Source: an uncultured SAR86 cluster bacterium (GTDB lineage Bacteria; Pseudomonadota; Gammaproteobacteria; Magnimaribacterales; D2472). From it: 64,000 bases of DNA. This document shows, in pieces, positions 61,928 to 64,000 of the stretch. The first letter of the stretch is position 1. Each line of letters opens with the position of its first letter. Made by a program: the position numbers and the translations under genes. The notes under the pieces are model-generated. The model made no database searches, was not told the origin of the DNA, and saw only the letters and a list, made by a program, of their open reading frames with translations. The DNA lies in contig CABXFU010000004.1 of the NCBI GenBank assembly GCA_902511575.1, positions 1-64,000 on the forward strand, read 5' to 3'.

Positions 61928-63601
61928 GTGAAAACTGATATAGATATAGCCAGAGCGGCTGAAATCAATGCGATTGAAACCATTGCTGCTAAAGTCGGTA
62001 TTGGTGATGAGTATCTTGAGCAATATGGCAAATATAAGGCCAAAGTTAATCTTTCAATCATTCCTGAGAAACTAAAAGATCATAAAGATGGCAAATTAAT
62101 CTTAGTTACTGCCATTTCACCCACACCAGCTGGCGAAGGTAAAACAACCACTAGTGTTGGTTTGGTAGATGGGCTTTGTCACATTGGTAAAAAAGCAATG
62201 ATTTGTCTTAGGGAACCAAGCTTGGGTCCATGTTTTGGTATGAAGGGCGGTGCTGCTGGTGGAGGATTTGCCCAAGTCATTCCTATGACAGATATTAATC
62301 TTCATTTCACTGGCGATTTTCATGCGATTGGCGCAGCTCATAACTTATTATCTGCTTTGATCGACAATCACATCCATTGGGACAATCAATTAAATATTGA
62401 TCCTAGGAGAATTACTTGGAAAAGAGTGGTTGATATGAATGACAGATCATTGCGGGACATTACATGTGGTCTAGGTGGAACTGGTAATGGAATACCTAGA
62501 CAAAGTGGGTTCGACATCACTGTTGCATCAGAGATTATGGCTGTGTTTTGCTTGGCATCAGATATAGATGATCTGAAAAAAAGAATTGGAAATATAGTTA
62601 TTGGCTATACCAAATCCAATGAGCCAGTAAGAGCAAAACAGCTCAATGCTGACGGAGCTATCATTGCATTATTACAAGATGCCTTTCAGCCCAACCTCGT
62701 TCAAACCCTTGAAAATAATCCAGCATTTATTCATGGCGGACCATTTGCCAATATAGCGCATGGCTGTAATTCAGTTATTGCAACCAAAACAGCTTTAAAA
62801 CTTGCTGACTACGTCGTAACAGAGGCTGGATTTGGAGCAGATCTGGGCGCAGAGAAATTTTTTGATATTAAGTGCAGAAAATCAGGATTGAAACCAGATG
62901 CTGTTGTTTTGGTCGCTACTACCAAAGCGTTAAAGATGCATGGAGGCATTCAAAAAGATGATCTTGGATCTGAAAATGTTGATGCTGTTACCTTGGGTTG
63001 CAAGAATCTAAAAAGGCACATTGAAAATATTAAAAAATTTGGTGTTCCTGTTGTGGTTGCGATCAATGATTTCATCACCGACACAGAAAAAGAGCATGCT
63101 GCAATAATCGATTTTTGCAAAAAAATTGGTATTGAATGCAAAATTTCTTCTCATTGGGAAAAAGGTGGCAAAGGTGCATCTGACCTTGCAGAAGAGGTTG
63201 TGAAGATTGCTGATTCAAATTCAGCTGAGTTTAAAACTTTGTATGACAATGAAATGTCTCTTTGGGATAAAACGCAACATATAGCTCAAAATATTTATGG
63301 TGCTGCTGAAATAATTGCTGATAAAAAAGTTCGCAATCAACTCCAGAAATTAGAGGATGATGGGTTTGGGGATTACCCCATATGTATGGCAAAGACCCAA
63401 TATAGTTTTTCAACAGACCCATTATTGATGGGTGCTCCGTCAGGACATGATGTGCCAATCAAAGAAGTTAGATTATCTGCAGGTGCAGAATTTATTGTTG
63501 TTGTGTGTGGTGACATTATGACCATGCCAGGCTTACCAAGAGTGCCTGCTGCAGAAAATATAGATGTTGATGGGGAGGGATTAATTCAAGGATTATTCTA
63601 G
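61928..63601 (+). CDS. fhs: Formate-tetrahydrofolate ligase (GTG start)
   Basis: [83 protein letters not shown]. Confidence 0.97.
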   Translation: MKTDIDIARAAEINAIETIAAKVGIGDEYLEQYGKYKAKVNLSIIPEKLKDHKDGKLILVTAISPTPAGEGKTTTSVGLVDGLCHIGKKAMICLREPSLGPCFGMKGGAAGGGFAQVIPMTDINLHFTGDFHAIGAAHNLLSALIDNHIHWDNQLNIDPRRITWKRVVDMNDRSLRDITCGLGGTGNGIPRQSGFDITVASEIMAVFCLASDIDDLKKRIGNIVIGYTKSNEPVRAKQLNADGAIIALLQDAFQPNLVQTLENNPAFIHGGPFANIAHGCNSVIATKTALKLADYVVTEAGFGADLGAEKFFDIKCRKSGLKPDAVVLVATTKALKMHGGIQKDDLGSENVDAVTLGCKNLKRHIENIKKFGVPVVVAINDFITDTEKEHAAIIDFCKKIGIECKISSHWEKGGKGASDLAEEVVKIADSNSAEFKTLYDNEMSLWDKTQHIAQNIYGAAEIIADKKVRNQLQKLEDDGFGDYPICMAKTQYSFSTDPLLMGAPSGHDVPIKEVRLSAGAEFIVVVCGDIMTMPGLPRVPAAENIDVDGEGLIQGLF

Positions 63602-63626
63602 AAATTTAATTTAAGAGGAGAGAAAA

Positions 63627-64000
63627 ATGAAAATATTATGTGTCTTATATGACGACCCAAAGGGCGGGATGCCATCAAGTTACCCGTTAAAGGAATTACC
63701 AAAACTTGAAAAATATCCTGATGGCATGACATTGCCAAGTCCTAAGGGAAGAGATTTCATCCCGGGAGAATTGCTTGGTTGTGTATCAGGTGAACTGGGC
63801 TTGAGGAAGTTTTTAGAAGACAGAGGACATACCCTCGTTGTCACATCTGACAAGGATGCTGATGGGTGTACTGCAGATAAAGAATTGGTAGATGCAGATA
63901 TTGTGATCTCTCAACCTTTTTGGCCTTATTACCTGACAAGGAAGAGAATGGAGAGTGCACCTAACTTAAAAATGGCCATTACAGCTGGTATTGGCTCTGA
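63627..64000 (+). CDS. NAD-dependent formate dehydrogenase, N-terminal part (truncated by window edge)
   Basis: ATG 63627 after [91 protein letters not shown]...[31 protein letters not shown]. Confidence 0.9.
   Translation, partial: MKILCVLYDDPKGGMPSSYPLKELPKLEKYPDGMTLPSPKGRDFIPGELLGCVSGELGLRKFLEDRGHTLVVTSDKDADGCTADKELVDADIVISQPFWPYYLTRKRMESAPNLKMAITAGIGS

Overview
The window is a low-GC, gene-dense chromosomal segment from a marine-type gammaproteobacterium. Gene order and protein style suggest a SAR86-like lineage; this is inference only. About two thirds is ordinary core genome: rpsP-rimM-trmD-rplS; xerD-dsbC-hom-thrC; prfB-lysS; mdh; nrdAB; glpK; serA; ung; ygfZ/sdhE; rpoE-rseA-mucD; lepA-lepB-rnc-era-recO-acpS; adk-tsaB-uppP-rsmJ; proBA; tRNA-Leu; queA-tgt-yajC-secDF; suhB; trmJ; tRNA-Glu. 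The more accessory parts are a block of three Gly-rich-lipobox surface lipoproteins around proBA (39.4-47.3 kb) and the stretch after tRNA-Glu (54.3-61.7 kb), followed by an fhs + formate dehydrogenase C1 module at the right edge. I found no CRISPR array, transposase, integrase or rRNA. I did not find a clearly new multi-gene system. The observations most worth follow-up are: (1) a compact RseA-like anti-sigma factor apparently fused to an RseB/MucB C-terminal-like domain; (2) two tandem lipoproteins combining cadherin-like repeats with a C-terminal type-1-copper (cupredoxin) signature; (3) an nrdAB control region with paired NrdR boxes flanked by two perfect DnaA boxes; (4) a palindrome-rich intergenic region with a perfect inverted DnaA-box pair upstream of ung; (5) a possible integration scar after tRNA-Glu; (6) the prfB +1 frameshift site plus a leader hairpin; (7) acidic extensions on ribosomal proteins S16 and L19.
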